Shown one piece after another: positions 7,206 through 15,786 of a DNA stretch of 22,907 bases. This DNA comes from CAZSAT01 sp964604675. Its GTDB lineage: Bacteria; Myxococcota_A; UBA796; CAJQPC01. A program made the position numbers and the translations under genes. The notes beneath the pieces were generated by a model, which was not told the DNA's origin, made no database searches, and saw only the letters and a list, made by a program, of their open reading frames with translations. Location: contig CAZSAT010000110.1 of assembly GCA_964604675.1 (NCBI GenBank), forward strand, positions 1 through 22,907. The letters run 5' to 3'. Position 1 is the stretch's first letter. The number at the start of each line of letters is the position of its first letter.

Positions 7206-8464
7206 TGCCGCTCACCCGCCGCTCCGTGCTGGCGATGACCACGGCCGGCCTGGTGCTTCCCGGACGCGTGTGTGCAGCGCCCGCGTCCGAGCGGCGCTTC
7301 CTCTTCGTGTTCGTGCGCGGTGGCTGGGACACCTCGCGGGTCTTCACGCCGCTGTTCGACAACCCCTACGCTTCCCAGGAAGACGGCGCTGTGCTGGCCA
7401 GCGCCGGAAACATCCCCTTCGTCGATCATCCCGACCGCCCGTCGGTCCGCACCTTCTTCGAGCGATGGCACGAGGACCTCGCGGTGCTCAACGGCTTCGA
7501 GGTGCGGAGCGTCACCCACGAGCGCTGCCGCAAGATCCTGATGACCGGCAGCGCCGACGGCCAGGACGACTGGCCCACCCTCCTCGCGGCCCACGGCTCG
7601 ACCGAGCTCGTGCTGCCACACATCGTCGTGTCCGGACCCGCGTACTCCAACCGCCACAGCGCGAAGATCGTGCGGGTCGGCTCCGCCGGCCAGCTCCCCG
7701 AGCTGCTCGATGGCACCGCCTTGGAGCGCTCCACCCAGGCCGTGGCACCGCCGTCGGGGGACCTCGGTGCCCTCCAGGACGCGTTCCTGCGCGAGCAGCT
7801 CGAGACGCTCGGAAGCGCTGCCGGCCGGGGGCGCGAATCGGCGCTGATCCAGGGCTACGTCGGCGCGCTGGATCAGCTCGCGGCCACCGCCGAGTACACC
7901 GACGCCCTCGACCTCGTGCCGAGCTACGGGGGGTGCAGCCGTGACCTGACCAACGACGCCAAGGCCGTGCTCGACACCTTCGAGCTGGGGCTGAGCCGGT
8001 GCGGCATGATCCAGCACAACGGCTGGTGCGATTCGAGCTGGGACACCCACGACGCCAACGATGCCCAGACCCTGCACTTCGAGGAGCTCTTCGGGTACCT
8101 GTCCGCCATCCTGGAGGATCTGGAGACCCGCACGGGACCCGACGGCGACGCGCTCGCCCGCTCGACCACGGTCGTGGTGATCTCCGAGATGGGGCGCCAC
8201 CCGCAGCTCAACAGCTATGGCGGCAAGGACCACTGGACCTTCACGAGCGCCATGCTGCTCGGTGCGGGCATCCGCGGTGGGCAGGTGGTCGGCTCCCTGG
8301 ATGACAACGGCACGGGGGTGCCGATCGATCTGACCTCCGGGGAACCGTCCGGGAGCGGCACCGTGCCCCTCGCGAGCCACCTGGGCGCCACCTTGCTCGC
8401 GCTGGGGGACGTCGACCCCGCCGAGCACCTCGACGAGTCCCCGATCCAGGCGCTCCTGTCCTGA
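7205..8464 (+). CDS. DUF1501 family Tat-exported protein
   Basis: 419 aa. The N-terminus PLTRRSVLAMTTAGLVLPG is a twin-arginine signal, with cleavage probably after VCAAP around residue 20-22. Family signatures seen: RRFLFVFVRGGWDTSRVF near the start (DUF1501 'LxGGxD'), and VVISEMGRHPQLNSYGGKDHW followed by LLGAGIRGGQVVGSLDDNG near the end, equivalent to the family's 'EFGRTP..GGRDHW..G.GIRGG'. DUF1501 belongs to the alkaline phosphatase superfamily, and its substrate is unknown. The ATG shares one base with the preceding TGA (TGATG), so it is the third cistron of a tightly coupled operon. Tat export suits a folded metalloprotein partnering the surface lipoproteins encoded upstream. Confidence 0.9.
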   Translation: MPLTRRSVLAMTTAGLVLPGRVCAAPASERRFLFVFVRGGWDTSRVFTPLFDNPYASQEDGAVLASAGNIPFVDHPDRPSVRTFFERWHEDLAVLNGFEVRSVTHERCRKILMTGSADGQDDWPTLLAAHGSTELVLPHIVVSGPAYSNRHSAKIVRVGSAGQLPELLDGTALERSTQAVAPPSGDLGALQDAFLREQLETLGSAAGRGRESALIQGYVGALDQLAATAEYTDALDLVPSYGGCSRDLTNDAKAVLDTFELGLSRCGMIQHNGWCDSSWDTHDANDAQTLHFEELFGYLSAILEDLETRTGPDGDALARSTTVVVISEMGRHPQLNSYGGKDHWTFTSAMLLGAGIRGGQVVGSLDDNGTGVPIDLTSGEPSGSGTVPLASHLGATLLALGDVDPAEHLDESPIQALLS

Positions 8465-8537
8465 CGATCCCCGGACATCTCTTGGGTTGCGCACGGCCCG
8501 GCCTGAGCGCAAGGTGCGTGCCTCCCCAGGAGGGTCC

Positions 8538-9227
<690 letters not shown>

Positions 9228-9241
9228 GCGAGCGGGCGGAC

Positions 9242-11011
9242 TCAGAGCCGCTCGATGCCGCTCTCCAGATCCACCCGGAGCTGGACGAGCGCGCCGGTGC
9301 GCCAGAGCTCGCCCGTCACCTCGACCGGCTCCGCCACCCAGGGCAGGACATCGATGTTCGCGGGCTCGCCGTCGGGTCCGGTCACCACCCAGCTGCCCTG
9401 TTCGCTGACCAGGACGGGCGGAATGCCGCCCCGGATGCAGAGCTGGGCGCACGCCCGGTGCCCCCGTCCGGAGCCCGGCCGCATCCGTCCCGCGTAGCAC
9501 TTGCTGTCCACGATCTCGCCCTGCACGGTGAGCGGGCCCAGGGCTTCCGGCGTGAGCGCGGCCAGCGCCGACGACGCGGCCGGGGACAGCGTCACTGTAT
9601 CCGGCTTGCTCTGCACCTCGAGCAGGTGAACGCCGCCTCGCTGCAGCGACAACCCCGAGAGCGCAACAGCCTGACCATCGAAGCCCTCGAGCTTGTCGGC
9701 CACGCCGTACTTGCCCTTCCGGGAGAGCAGCACCGCCCCCGCCTCACCGTCCAGCCAGGTGTGCAGCACCCCATAGGGATCGATGCTCAGCACACCGGTG
9801 ATGCTGACGCCCTTGTCCCGTTCGCTGACACCTGGGCTCGACTGCCACGCTGCGGCCGCGCTGGCCCCCGCGCCGACCCCCACCGCGAGCACCAGCACCG
9901 TGCCGAAGACGAAGCCCCGAAGCTCCCGCGGAAGGGGCAGGTAGCCCACGAAGAAGGCGCGGTGTTCAGCGTCTGGCGCCAGCGCGACGGCCACCGGCTC
10001 CAGCGCCGTACCGGGCGCCTGGGGGCTCCGCTCGACCCAGACCCGACCTTCGACCAGGCGCACCCTGTGCGTGGGCAGGCGCTCCTCGAACGGGGGCGGT
10101 GAACAGCCGTCGTGAGGCTGGTACTGCCAACCATGCCAGGGGCACGTCAGGCATCCATCGATGACCCGACCCTCGGTCAGGGGCCCGCCCTGGTGCGCGC
10201 ACACGCCCCCGAGTGCCGACAGACCCTCGCCCACCCGAAGCACGGCGATCCGCTCCGCTCCAGCGACCTCCACCGCCTTCGGCACCCCGTCCGCCAGATC
10301 CGCCAACGGCCCGGCGTCCAGCCATCCCTCCAGCTCGCGCGCCGCGTTCCCGCCATCCCGTCGCGCGGCCAACAGATGCAGCCCACCGACCGCAGCGGCG
10401 CTGCCGACCACCATCCCAGCCAAGCCGATGTGGTGGTCGAACTGGAGCGCGCCGAAGGCCACGTGGGCCACCACGAGCAGCCAGGCCGCGTACACCGACA
10501 TGTGGAGCCACTTCCACGCGGCGGGTCCCATGAGCCTCTGCCAGAAGTCGTGGCTGGTGGCCGCCATCACGGCGAAGATCAGCAGCGCGGCGGCGCCGAA
10601 GAGCTGGAACGGGAGCGAGGCCGAGGTGACGGCCGTGTCCCACGTGAGCAGGCTCTCCAGCGGGGAGACGTCCGAGTAGCCGTGGTAGTAGCCCAGCACC
10701 ACCTTGGCGTGCCACGCGGCCACCAGGAAGGTGAGCACGCCGAGGTGCCGTCGGTTGTAGAGCAGCGGTGCGAAGCGTCGGTCGAGCCGCGCGAGCGGCC
10801 CGATGCACAGCACGACCGTCAACAGCGCGAAGGCGCAGCTCCCCCAGGCGCGAGCTGCGACCACGCTGCCCGAGAGGGCTTCGCTGCCGGACCAGGTCTG
10901 TTTCGAGACCAGCTCGAAGGTGCGCACCCACCCCGCCACGCACGCGAGCGCCACGGCGTCGTAGGCCCACTTGACCCGCGTCCACTGCACGAGGCGGTAG
11001 CGAACGCTCAC
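9242..11011 (-). CDS. Ferric reductase-like transmembrane haem domain fused to Rieske [2Fe-2S] domain and a Cys/His C-terminal domain
   Basis: 589 aa redox fusion. Residues 1-215 hold about six hydrophobic helices with candidate haem ligands H101 (FLVAAWH), H110, H170 (WKWLH) and H183 (LLVVAH), as in ferric-reductase/MsrQ-like cytochrome b proteins. Residues about 235-330 are a Rieske domain: C271-A-H273 and C290-PW-H293, 16 residues apart, with HGW. Another hydrophobic segment spans about 366-386. The C-terminal domain (about 400-589) contains GEIVDSKCYAGRM and HRACAQLCIRGGIPP, with C505, H518, C521 and C525 as possible metal or redox ligands. GTG 11011 overlaps the upstream microprotein stop (GTGA). 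The probable role is transfer of electrons across or along the inner membrane. Donor and acceptor are unknown. Confidence 0.85.
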   Translation of the reverse strand: MSVRYRLVQWTRVKWAYDAVALACVAGWVRTFELVSKQTWSGSEALSGSVVAARAWGSCAFALLTVVLCIGPLARLDRRFAPLLYNRRHLGVLTFLVAAWHAKVVLGYYHGYSDVSPLESLLTWDTAVTSASLPFQLFGAAALLIFAVMAATSHDFWQRLMGPAAWKWLHMSVYAAWLLVVAHVAFGALQFDHHIGLAGMVVGSAAAVGGLHLLAARRDGGNAARELEGWLDAGPLADLADGVPKAVEVAGAERIAVLRVGEGLSALGGVCAHQGGPLTEGRVIDGCLTCPWHGWQYQPHDGCSPPPFEERLPTHRVRLVEGRVWVERSPQAPGTALEPVAVALAPDAEHRAFFVGYLPLPRELRGFVFGTVLVLAVGVGAGASAAAAWQSSPGVSERDKGVSITGVLSIDPYGVLHTWLDGEAGAVLLSRKGKYGVADKLEGFDGQAVALSGLSLQRGGVHLLEVQSKPDTVTLSPAASSALAALTPEALGPLTVQGEIVDSKCYAGRMRPGSGRGHRACAQLCIRGGIPPVLVSEQGSWVVTGPDGEPANIDVLPWVAEPVEVTGELWRTGALVQLRVDLESGIERL

Positions 11012-11130
11012 GGTTGCGCCACCACCGGCGTGTGCGGCCGGTCCACGAGGGCGACACCCAAGGCTCCTGCCAGCACCACGATCAGCACGAGCCAGAGGCG
11101 CGCGTGCACGCGGCGCTGCAGTGCGTTCAC
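11008..11130 (-). CDS. Small single-TM protein of the Rieske cassette (40 aa)
   Basis: GTG start at 11130, stop at 11008. The 40 residues MNALQRRVHARLWLVLIVVLAG etc. have a basic N-terminus, one hydrophobic helix (about 12-29) and a short tail with RPHTPVVAQP. It is joined to both neighbours by GTGA overlaps (11127-11130 and 11008-11011), which strongly supports translation despite its size. It probably sits in the membrane beside the haem/Rieske protein as an assembly or subunit microprotein (inference from context). A longer open frame to 11400 exists but its extra N-terminus is a shadow of the 63-aa gene. Confidence 0.68.
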   Translation of the reverse strand: MNALQRRVHARLWLVLIVVLAGALGVALVDRPHTPVVAQP

Positions 11131-11318
11131 CCTCGTCGCCAACGGTGCAGCAGGAGGGGCCAGAGCAACACACACCCTGGGGCGACCAGCAGCCTGAACG
11201 CGAAGGCGCCGCGTGCGGCCGGGTCGACACGGCCCACCCCGACCGTCAGCCATGCGCACGCCACGAGCACCCCGACGCCGAGCCAGATCTGACCCGCCAC
11301 GATGATGCTGGTCGCCAT
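11127..11318 (-). CDS. Small two-TM protein of the Rieske cassette (63 aa)
   Basis: 63 aa with two hydrophobic helices (about 4-26 and 38-57) separated by GRVDPAARGAFAFRLL and closing with LLLHRWRRG. The GRVDPxARG...FR..V.PG...LWPLLL pattern is one I associate from memory with small proteins encoded beside redox membrane proteins, but I cannot name a family. ATG 11318 is preceded by TACGCT and a 6-nt spacer rather than an SD, so the transcript is probably leaderless. It is the first gene of the three-gene minus-strand cassette, with a GTGA overlap to the next. Confidence 0.72.
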   Translation of the reverse strand: MATSIIVAGQIWLGVGVLVACAWLTVGVGRVDPAARGAFAFRLLVAPGCVLLWPLLLHRWRRG

Positions 11319-11324
11319 GCACCG

Positions 11325-11330
11325 AGCGTA
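11325..11330 (-). promoter_or_regulatory. -10 element (TACGCT), leaderless promoter of the Rieske cassette
   Basis: Read on the minus strand, TACGCT fits TANNNT and ends 6 nt before ATG 11318, so transcription would begin at or next to the start codon. No SD is present. Confidence 0.5.
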
Positions 11331-11343
11331 CCCCAGCGCGCGG

Positions 11344-11349
11344 TAGGCT
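11344..11349 (+). promoter_or_regulatory. -10 element (TAGGCT), leaderless promoter of the ENPP-like gene
   Basis: TAGGCT fits TANNNT and ends 7 nt before GTG 11357. No SD precedes the GTG. It lies back to back with the minus-strand -10 at 11325-11330, so the two promoters share the 38-bp intergenic space and their upstream regions overlap. Confidence 0.5.
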
Positions 11350-11356
11350 TCGGATC

Positions 11357-12559
11357 GTGCTCACCCTCACCCTGCTCGCCTGCGCCGCCCACCGAGGCAC
11401 CCCCGAGGTCGCGGAACGCGCGGTCGTGCTGGTGTCCCTGGACGGCTTCCGCGCCGACTACCTGGAGCGGTACGCGGCGCCGAACCTGCTGGCGCTCGCC
11501 GAACGTGGCGTACGGGCCGACGCCATGGTGCCGAGCTTTCCGACGAAGACCTTCCCGAACCACTACACGGTCATCACGGGGCTGTACCCGGAACACCACG
11601 GCATCGTGGCCAACCGCTTCTACGACCCAGGCTTTGACGCCACCTTCAGCCTGCGCGACCGCAAGGATGCCCACCAGCCGCGCTGGTGGGGCGGCGAACC
11701 CTTCTGGGCAACGTGCGAGCGGCAGGGGGTCACCGCGGGGACCTACTTCTGGCCAGGGTCCGAGGTGCCGATCGAGGGCCGCGCCACCTACTGGCGCCCC
11801 TACGATGCCGAGGTGGGCAACCCCGAGCGGGTCGACACCGTGCTGAGCTGGCTGAGCGGCCCACGCCGCCAACGCGCGCGCTTCGCCACCTTGTACTTCA
11901 GCCCGGTCGACACCCGGGGCCACGCCTACGGCCCGGACAGCGAGGAGGTGGGCGAAGCGGTGGCCTACGTCGACCGGCTGATCGGGCGCCTGCTCGACGG
12001 GCTCGAAGAGCGTGGCCTGTCGAACACCACCGACGTGCTCGTCGTGAGCGACCACGGCATGGCGGCCGTGGCCCCCGACCGCTTCGTCGATCTCGAAGCC
12101 CTGCTGGACCCGGTCGAGACCCAGATGCGCACCGCCGGCTCGAGCCCACTGGTGCTGGCCTGGCCCGACCCCGACCGGGTCGAGGCCACGCGAGACGCCT
12201 TGGACGCCAGCCCCCACCTGCGCGCATGGACCCGCGATCAGGTGCCCGAGAGGCTGCACTTCCAGGACAGCGACCGCGTCCCGCCCGTGCTGGCAGTGGC
12301 TGACCTCGGCTGGTCGGTCGGCGATCACGGCACGCTCGAGAAGCTGCAACGTGCCGAGGTCCGCGGGGCTCATGGGTACGACAACGCCCACCCCGAGATG
12401 CACGGCATCTTCCTGGGCGCCGGACCCGGGCTGCAGGAGGGGCTGACCATCGAGGCCTTCGACAACATCCACGTGTACGAGCTGCTGGCAGCCCTGATGC
12501 AGATCGAGCCGGCGCCGAACGACGGCGACAGGGCGGAGCTCGCAGAAGCCCTGCGGTGA
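11357..12559 (+). CDS. Ectonucleotide pyrophosphatase/phosphodiesterase (ENPP/NPP)-like lipoprotein
   Basis: 400 aa metal-dependent phosphodiesterase. The signal MLTLTLLACA has a lipobox Cys at residue 9. Core NPP motifs are complete: VSLDGFRADYL (D29), FPTKTFPNHYTVITGLYPEHHG with nucleophile T65 and the PNH block, PVDTRGHAYGP (D185, H189), VLVVSDHGM (D232, H233) and GAHGYDN (H339). Two Zn ions are expected, with hydrolysis of nucleotide or lysolipid phosphodiesters outside the cytoplasm (family knowledge). Length matches bacterial NPPs. The GTG start with an upstream TAGGCT suggests a leaderless mRNA, and no alternative start gives a longer signal. It is divergent from the Rieske cassette. 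Confidence 0.9.
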   Translation: MLTLTLLACAAHRGTPEVAERAVVLVSLDGFRADYLERYAAPNLLALAERGVRADAMVPSFPTKTFPNHYTVITGLYPEHHGIVANRFYDPGFDATFSLRDRKDAHQPRWWGGEPFWATCERQGVTAGTYFWPGSEVPIEGRATYWRPYDAEVGNPERVDTVLSWLSGPRRQRARFATLYFSPVDTRGHAYGPDSEEVGEAVAYVDRLIGRLLDGLEERGLSNTTDVLVVSDHGMAAVAPDRFVDLEALLDPVETQMRTAGSSPLVLAWPDPDRVEATRDALDASPHLRAWTRDQVPERLHFQDSDRVPPVLAVADLGWSVGDHGTLEKLQRAEVRGAHGYDNAHPEMHGIFLGAGPGLQEGLTIEAFDNIHVYELLAALMQIEPAPNDGDRAELAEALR

Positions 12560-12804
12560 CCCGCGGCTGGATGCGCGCCCACGTCGGACACGCCGGACTC
12601 ATGACCCGCCCTCCAACAACCCCTGGGCTGCCCTGCCGGTCTTCGCCGGCCCCTTCCCCGAGGCTGCGAAGTCGCGAGAGTCTGCCCTTTCTCATCGAGG
12701 AACCCGGACTGCCCACGCCGCGCCGCGATCCCCACGGTACCGCAACAACCTCCAACCACCGCCAGGCTCGGCTGCTTCGACGGGGAGCCGGTACGGCGCA
12801 TCGG
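12560..12804. other. 245-bp stretch without a convincing gene
   Basis: The frame of the downstream gene is open back to GTG 12556, which even overlaps the ENPP stop as GTGA. However, about a third of its third-codon positions are A or T, far above the neighbours, and the translation is Pro/Arg-rich without a signal peptide. A small hairpin (GCCGG/CCGGC, around 12640-12655) lacks a T-tract. The related motifs CCTCCAACAACC (about 12610) and CAACAACCTCC (about 12742) are seen but not interpreted. No RNA gene is recognised. Confidence 0.5.
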
Positions 12805-13773
12805 GTGCAGGTGCTGCCCGAGGGCGTCCAGTTCACGGTGCCGATGATCGGGCTCGGCGTGTCGCTGGAGGCGCGCCCGGAGCTCACCGTGGCTCGGGTG
12901 GCGCCGAGCGCCGCCTGTGGGTCCTGCCTCGAGGTGAACGCGAGCTTCCGGGTCGACAGCGTTGCCGTGCTGTCCAACGAGACCGGCACGATGGAACGTG
13001 CGACGGCGTGGACCGCATCCGCGGTCGGGCTGCTGGAGCTCGGCGTCCTTGAGGAGGAGGGCGGGGACACGCTGCTGGTGGCTCGACCACGGGAGCTCGA
13101 CGACTGGAAGCTCAGCGTGGAGGTCGAGCAGGAGGGTGCGGGCACCCCCTTGGACTTGCCCCTCGCCAAGGCGGTGAAGACGCTCGTGGGGGAACGCGAG
13201 CTGCGGCCCTTCCCCCTGGCGCGGCTGCAGCGCGACGCCGCGGTCCAGGTGCGAGGGGTGCGTGTGCGGGGCGTCGAGGGCGGCGTCGTGGTGGACCAGA
13301 GCTACGCAGTGCCCCGAGCAGGGGTCGGCGAGGCGGTCACCGCCCAGGGGTGGACGGTGAGCGTGCCGGCCGAGACGCTGCTGGGCTTGGCCGAAGCGGC
13401 GGTGGTGAGCCGTGGCTACAGCGCCGAGGGTGTGGCCATCCCGAGGGCCTTGAAGCTGCACGACGGCGGCTTCGTGCTGGACGTGGAGCTGTGGCGGGCC
13501 GGCGGGCGGCGTCCCGTCGAGGCCCAGCTCAGCGGGCCGATCGAGCTCGTCGACGGGCAGCTGCGCCTCTCGGCCGAGGTCGATCTGCAGGACCCGCTGT
13601 CGTCGCTGGTCGGCGGTCGCCTGGTCGCGGAGATCGAGCGCGCCGCGCAGCTCTCCGCGCCCGCCGAGCTGGCCCGGGGGGTCGGCTCGTTGGAGGTCGC
13701 CGCGCGGGTCACGTCGGTCGTTGCAGACGACGACGTCTTGATCCTGGAGGGCACCCTGGGGGCGTCACCCTGA
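12805..13773 (+). CDS. Beta-rich protein of unknown function, possibly lipid-binding
   Basis: 322 aa from GTG 12805. I do not recognise the family. The composition is alternating-strand beta: VLPEGVQFTVPMIGLGVSLE, SGPIELVDGQLRLSAEVDL, then LVGGRLVAEIE. The repeated pattern 'W.V.VP...L...A......G' and 'G.I.L.DG.L.L..E' loosely recalls TULIP/BPI-like or LEA-like lipid-binding folds, which is weak inference. GTG 12805 is chosen because third-position GC bias becomes strong exactly there. In-frame starts at 12556, 12571, 12601 and 12811 also exist. TACGGC lies 7 nt upstream of 12805, echoing the leaderless layout nearby, but lacks the final T. No export signal is visible with this start, so the true N-terminus is uncertain. 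It converges with the sulfatase-like gene, with 1 bp between the two stops. Confidence 0.6.
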   Translation: MQVLPEGVQFTVPMIGLGVSLEARPELTVARVAPSAACGSCLEVNASFRVDSVAVLSNETGTMERATAWTASAVGLLELGVLEEEGGDTLLVARPRELDDWKLSVEVEQEGAGTPLDLPLAKAVKTLVGERELRPFPLARLQRDAAVQVRGVRVRGVEGGVVVDQSYAVPRAGVGEAVTAQGWTVSVPAETLLGLAEAAVVSRGYSAEGVAIPRALKLHDGGFVLDVELWRAGGRRPVEAQLSGPIELVDGQLRLSAEVDLQDPLSSLVGGRLVAEIERAAQLSAPAELARGVGSLEVAARVTSVVADDDVLILEGTLGASP

Positions 13774-13774
13774 G

Positions 13775-15613
13775 TCATTCGACGTACCCCAGCGCCTCCA
13801 GCTGCTTCCGCGTCTCCTCGTCGAGCTCGATCGCCGAGCGCTCCACGCCAGCGGCCCCCTGCTCGAGCAGCTGGGCTGCGAAGGGTCGCAGGGTGCCGAG
13901 CAACTCGGCATGCTGGCCGGACACGTCGTCCTCGGGCGCATCGGACAGGTAGTACGCATCGTCGAAGTCCGCGTGATCCCGGTGCACGAACAGGCTGTCT
14001 GCGCCTTGAAGGCCCGCCATGCGCCACTTGGGCTGGGCGCCCTTGCCGGCTTCGCGGTCGGCCACGTTCGCCTCCCGGTCGAAGATCATGCTGCGGCTGA
14101 AGGCACGCCCTCCGCCGCCGTCCATCACGGCCACCAGGCTCGACCCGCTCGTCGCCGACAGCGCCGGGAGCCGCAGCAACTCGTACACGGTGGGCGCCAC
14201 GTCGGACAGCTCGACGAGCGCATCGTAGCGGCCGGGCGCCACCCGTCCCGGCCAGTTGAAGACCAGCGGCACGTGGGTCGACGGTGCATACACGTCGTCG
14301 CCGTGGTTGAACCACACGTCGTGCTCGCCGAGCGACTCCCCGTGGTCGGCGGCCACGACCACGAGGGTCTCGCCGCGCTCCCCGCGCTCCTCGACGGCCC
14401 CGATCAGGCGCCCGATCTGCTCGTCGGCGTAGGCGATCTCGCCGAGGTACTGCGCCAGAACGTAGTCGACGTCGGTGATGCCTTGGAGCGAGTCCTTCAG
14501 GTACACCGCCACGTTCTTCACACCGTCCATCGAGGTGTTCGCTGGATCGGTCGGGTTGCCCTCGTAGAACATCGTGTCGTACGGCGGCGGCGGCTCGTAC
14601 GGGCCGTGCGGGTCGAACAGGTGGACCCAGAGGAACCAGGGTCCGTCGTCCTGATCCAACCAGCCGAGCGCAGCGTCCACCGTGTCGCCGCCGCGACGCT
14701 CCAGCACGTGGTCGGGCGCGAGCCGGCGCTTGGCCGCCGCCAGGATGCGAAAGGGCAGCAGGTCGCTCCCCTTGTGCCAGCTGAAGTCGTCGTCGTAGGT
14801 GGCGAAGCCCTGGGACAGGCCCATCTCGGCCTCGAGCACGTACGCCGACACGAACGCGCCGGTGCGGTAGCCCAGCCCGCCCAGACGTTCTGCCAGGTAG
14901 TCGGGCTCCGACGGCGACGGGACGCCGTTGAGCAGGGTGCCGTGGCTCCAGGTTCCCAGGCCGGAGTGGATCGTGGTGTGCGAGGGGTTCGTGACGGCGA
15001 TCTGGGCGTATGCACGCTCGAACATCGCCCCGCCGGCGGCCAGGGAGTCGATGACGGGGGTGCGGGATCTCGGGTGCCCCCAGGCGCCGATGTAGTCGGC
15101 GCGCGTGGTGTCCATCGTGACGAGCAGCACGTTTGGATAGTCCGCCTCCGGCTCCACCTGCTCGGCTCGACCCGTGGCCGCGGCCAAGGGCAGCGCACAC
15201 AAGGCGACCAGGCCCAGCGGTGCCAGCACGGGCCAGCGACGAGCCGCCACCAGGAACGCCGCCAGCGCGGCCAGCCCGAGCCCGAGGGCCAGGGGGCTCC
15301 CCACGTACCAGGCGGGCTCGGTGAAGGGTGGCGGATCGGTCGCCACGGCCAAGGCCAGCTCGGTGCTCCCCAGGGCGACGACAGCTCCTGCCATCCCCGC
15401 CGGCCAACCCCGTCCCAAGAGCCCGATCAGGCCACCCGGCACTGCGTAGAGCACCGCCGTGAGCGCGGCGGCGAGCGCGATCAGGAGACCTGGATGGGGC
15501 ACGAACAAGCGCCCTTCCAAGGGCACCGCGAAGGCCTCGGACAGCCCGTACAAGGCGGCTGCGAGGGCAGCGACAGCGACGTTACGCAGCACGAGGCTCC
15601 TCCGAGGGGCCAT
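13775..15613 (-). CDS. Membrane sulfatase-like / phosphoethanolamine-transferase-like protein (alkaline phosphatase superfamily)
   Basis: 612 aa. Residues 1-150 contain about five hydrophobic helices. The catalytic domain starts at YPNVLLVTMDTTRADYIGAWG (D168, T169), followed by AVTNPSHTTIHSGLGTWSHG, HLFDPHGPYEPPP, VVAADHGESLGEHDVWFNHG and VPLVFNWPG, all sulfatase-family blocks. The position of the formylglycine Cys/Ser (C/S-x-P-x-R) is T208-N-P-S-H, so a classical sulfatase mechanism is unlikely and a Thr nucleophile (phosphatase or transferase) is possible. The C-terminus ETRKQLEALGYVE matches the tail of the protein at 365-2125. ATG 15613 is chosen for a good N-terminus. In-frame GTG 15646 and 15643 have purine-rich SD-like sequence upstream and are real alternatives. 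Confidence 0.83.
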   Translation of the reverse strand: MAPRRSLVLRNVAVAALAAALYGLSEAFAVPLEGRLFVPHPGLLIALAAALTAVLYAVPGGLIGLLGRGWPAGMAGAVVALGSTELALAVATDPPPFTEPAWYVGSPLALGLGLAALAAFLVAARRWPVLAPLGLVALCALPLAAATGRAEQVEPEADYPNVLLVTMDTTRADYIGAWGHPRSRTPVIDSLAAGGAMFERAYAQIAVTNPSHTTIHSGLGTWSHGTLLNGVPSPSEPDYLAERLGGLGYRTGAFVSAYVLEAEMGLSQGFATYDDDFSWHKGSDLLPFRILAAAKRRLAPDHVLERRGGDTVDAALGWLDQDDGPWFLWVHLFDPHGPYEPPPPYDTMFYEGNPTDPANTSMDGVKNVAVYLKDSLQGITDVDYVLAQYLGEIAYADEQIGRLIGAVEERGERGETLVVVAADHGESLGEHDVWFNHGDDVYAPSTHVPLVFNWPGRVAPGRYDALVELSDVAPTVYELLRLPALSATSGSSLVAVMDGGGGRAFSRSMIFDREANVADREAGKGAQPKWRMAGLQGADSLFVHRDHADFDDAYYLSDAPEDDVSGQHAELLGTLRPFAAQLLEQGAAGVERSAIELDEETRKQLEALGYVE

Positions 15614-15786
15614 CTCGGTATCGCAGCGCCGACCCCCGGGCACCACCCTCCCTTCCCCTTTGTCGTCGCGCTCGAAAGACGGTGGCCGGCCCGGAATCAC
15701 CCGACCCTGACACAGGGTTTTGTCTTGCGGGGGCCACCGAAGCGTGCAAGATTGCGCGACTTCCGGATCCGGCACCCGAGGTGACC

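Noticed and set aside
12610..12755. Related motifs CCTCCAACAACC and CAACAACCTCC as a direct repeat or attachment site
   Set aside because: Short, imperfect, and with no integrase or mobile element in the window.
12370..13461. Long minus-strand ORFs opposite the ENPP and beta-rich genes
   Set aside because: GC-rich shadow frames; codon bias and motifs support the plus-strand genes.
15725..15752. TTGCGG/CAAGAT (16-bp spacer) as a promoter for the outer-membrane protein
   Set aside because: The -10 match is only three of six; too weak to list as a feature.
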